DNA of 64,000 nucleotides from Metallibacterium scheffleri (GTDB lineage Bacteria > Pseudomonadota > Gammaproteobacteria > Xanthomonadales > Rhodanobacteraceae): positions 570,219-634,218 of the forward strand of contig NZ_LDOS01000001.1 in assembly GCF_002077135.1 (NCBI RefSeq). The letters run 5' to 3'. Below, piece after piece: positions 62,479 through 64,000 of the stretch; positions within the stretch are counted from its first letter, which is position 1, and the number at the start of each line of letters is the position of its first letter. The position numbers were made by a program, and so were the translations under genes. Below the pieces are notes generated by a model that was not told where the DNA came from, ran no database searches, and was given only the letters and a program-made list of their open reading frames with translations.

Positions 62479-62850
62479 GTTGGATTGGACTATCTGTTGG
62501 ACGAAGCGCCGGCCGCCTATCTACCGCCGCTGGCGTCTATCGCCGCTGGCGTCCATCCTGCCGCGCCTGGGCATGGAACCGGCACAGGCTCGACAAAGCC
62601 GAACCTGGACGGGTCGCGCGCTACCCCAGCAGCGCTACGTCCGGCAGGACACGAGCGCACGGCTGCGCCGGCTGGTGGACATTGCGGTGGCGCAGACCCT
62701 ACATTCATCCGCTCTGAACAGCACACTGGTGCCGACACCGGCGCAGCGGGTGCAATTGCGCTAGCGCCTTGCGCGGCATCTGGCGGTAGAGGATGTTGGC
62801 AGGGTGTGCGCGACAGCGATGGACCCGGGCAGCCTGCCGGTGGTTGGGTG
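62479..62850 (+). pseudogene. tniQ 3' relic next to the transposon right end
   Basis: In shifting frames it encodes LDYLLDEAPAAYLPPL, ASILPRLGMEPAQARQ, QQRYVRQDTSARLRRL and VDIAVAQTLHSSALNSTLVPTPAQ. These match the end of the intact TniQ proteins. A 16-base tandem duplication (62525-62540 and 62541-62556) causes one frameshift, and further indels follow. It stands in the native position, just inside the right end. Confidence 0.8.
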
Positions 62851-63016
62851 ATGCAGACCACAGTTCAGCGTGCTGCGTTGCAATATAAGCACATTGAGAT
62901 ACAAGAAACTTCCTGAACGCGTCGCGCCATTCTCATTTGACAACAGTTCTCATTGAAAATCATGAAGTGTAGTGAAAACAATGGATTGACGCTTCAGCAC
63001 CGCTCCAAAAGTCAGT

Positions 63017-63091
63017 GACACCAAAGTTGGTACAGGGCGTTTTGACACCAAAGTCGGTGCATTTGGTACAAACTTTGGTGTTTCGACCACA
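63017..63091 (+). repeat. Tn7-like transposon right-end repeats, element B
   Basis: GACACCAAAGTTGGTACA (63017-63034), GACACCAAAGTCGGTGCA (63044-63061) and the inverted GTACAAACTTTGGTGT with tip TTTCGACCACA (63066-63091). This is the same order and spacing as at 29928-30002. Similar inner sequence (CTGAACGCGTCG, CATTCTCATTTG) is found at 62910-62940. The chromosomal LysM gene starts 87 bases beyond. Confidence 0.8.
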
Positions 63092-63177
63092 AGGGAACAT
63101 GCCAACCATGCTGGCCGAGCCGGTTTGAGTGCGTGTTACACTGCTAAAACCCTAAGGGGAACGGGGAATTGCCAGCC

Positions 63178-64000
63178 ATGCTTAAGAAATCGCTTGCGCT
63201 TCTTTCCGGCGTGATGATCGCCTTCGCGGCCTATGCCGGTGGCAGCAACATGCTGCGTCACGGTCACCCGGACACCTACGTGGTGCGCAAGGGCGACACG
63301 TTGTGGAGCATCGCCGCCCGCTTTCTCAACAAACCCTGGTTGTGGCCGGAGTTGTGGCAGGCCAATCCGCAGATCCACAATCCGCACCATATCTACCCGG
63401 GCGACGTGCTCAGTCTGGCCTACCTCGGCAACGGCGAGCCGAGCCTGGTGCTGAAGCCGCGCGTGATCGCCACCCCATTGAACCAGGCGGTTGCGCCGAT
63501 TCCGTTGTCTGAATTGCAAACCTATCTGGTCGACCTGCGCGTGTTCGATCATCGCGACACGCTGAGCAAGGCGCCGTATGTGGTCGGCTTCGAGCAAAAC
63601 GAGTTGCGCGGCATACCCGGCCAGTTCGTCTACGTGATGGGTCTGCACGATGCCAAGCCCGGCGAGCGTTTCGCCGTGGTGCGACCCTCGCATGTGTTCA
63701 CCACCTTCAACGCCGACGCCGGTAGCCGCGACCAGATCGCGCAGGATCTCGACGACGATGTCAGCCAGTACAACGGTCCCTGGCACCGCAACACCATCGG
63801 CGACGGGCACTTCGGCAAGGGCCACACCCTGGGCTACGAGGCGCAGGTGATCGGTACCATCGCGGTGTTGCGCGTCAACAAGCCGGGCGAGCCCGTGACC
63901 ACGCTGCTGCAGTCCTCGACCATGGAGATCCGCAAGGGCGATCGCATCCTGCCGCTGGACCCCCATCCCTACGACAGCAACTACTACCCGCACGCGCCCA
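63178..64000 (+). CDS. LysM-domain periplasmic protein (partial, 3' end outside)
   Basis: At least 274 residues. A signal peptide (MLKKSLALLSGVMIAFAAYA) is followed by a LysM domain (TYVVRKGDTLWSIAARFLNKPWLWPELWQANPQIHNPHHIYPGDVLSL) that binds peptidoglycan, then an extended domain seen in LysM proteins encoded near dprA in Xanthomonadales. It looks like host chromosome. The transposon end lies 87 bases upstream of the ATG, within its promoter region, so expression may be affected. Confidence 0.9.
   Translation, partial: MLKKSLALLSGVMIAFAAYAGGSNMLRHGHPDTYVVRKGDTLWSIAARFLNKPWLWPELWQANPQIHNPHHIYPGDVLSLAYLGNGEPSLVLKPRVIATPLNQAVAPIPLSELQTYLVDLRVFDHRDTLSKAPYVVGFEQNELRGIPGQFVYVMGLHDAKPGERFAVVRPSHVFTTFNADAGSRDQIAQDLDDDVSQYNGPWHRNTIGDGHFGKGHTLGYEAQVIGTIAVLRVNKPGEPVTTLLQSSTMEIRKGDRILPLDPHPYDSNYYPHAP

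Larger units (their letters stand above)
30003..63092 (+). mobile_element. Tn7-like genomic island (element B), about 33 kb
   Basis: Bounded by inward-facing end-type repeats at 30004-30084 and 63017-63091. Inside are a transposition module (tnsAB fusion, tniB, tniQ), extra tniQ copies, a type I restriction operon and other defence-type cargo. Mosaic structure with IS1634 and IS66 insertions and tniQ relics shows repeated rearrangement, so it may be a composite of several elements. The 5-base target duplication could not be identified, so the exact borders are uncertain. Confidence 0.6.

Overview
The window is a GC-rich gammaproteobacterial chromosome segment. Gene content suggests Xanthomonadales/Rhodanobacteraceae: mutY-yggX, a DUF6491-like secreted protein, a LysM protein, ANR/FNR-type regulation and a hemerythrin. 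An acidophilic or iron-cycling relative is possible but is only a guess from the Cyc2-like protein and the unusual bc1 complex. Nearly all calls come from reading the translated sequence; no database search was run.

Region 1 (1-20.9 kb) is core chromosome. It holds the mutY tail, yggX, tRNA-Phe, a vapBC module between direct repeats, an FNR/ANR regulator, hemN, a hemerythrin, a Cyc2-like cytochrome-porin and tatABC. A non-canonical cytochrome bc1 operon follows (Rieske, cytochrome c4, cytochrome b, cytochrome c1, small membrane protein). Its last gene encodes an unusual fusion of an AroQ-type chorismate mutase to UbiT. A convergent operon encodes a tyrosine-decarboxylase-like enzyme, UbiD, UbiU and UbiV. 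A chorismate mutase/prephenate dehydrogenase (TyrA) gene starts on the far side of the decarboxylase promoter. Four FNR-type boxes (TTGAY-N4-ATCAR) sit before hemN, the Cyc2-like gene, the bc1 operon and the tyrDC/tyrA divergent promoter. Together this looks like a low-oxygen respiration and O2-independent ubiquinone locus in which prephenate may be made beside the UbiU/UbiV hydroxylases. It is the strongest candidate for an undescribed system here.

Region 2 (21-30 kb) is a decayed mobile zone. It has an intact IS21-family element, an mqsRA toxin-antitoxin pair and the remains of a Tn7-like transposon: a duplicated tniQ fragment, a truncated tniB, and a tniQ cut by an IS1182-family element whose precise removal restores the frame. 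It ends in transposon-end repeats at about 30.0 kb.

Region 3 (30-63.1 kb) is a second Tn7-like island, bounded by end-type repeats at 30.0 and 63.0 kb. It carries a TnsA-TnsB fusion transposase, a TniB/TnsC ATPase and several TniQ paralogues or relics. Cargo includes a type I restriction-modification operon with embedded Fic, AlbA_2 and Abi-C genes, a Shedu-like nuclease paired with an HNH nuclease, and a HEPN-motif protein. A YiiX-like protein is separated from the nuclease pair by an integron attC-like site. Two IS1634-family elements and an IS66 fragment are also present. No CRISPR array or cas gene was seen. The window ends in a chromosomal LysM-domain gene (63.2 kb onward).
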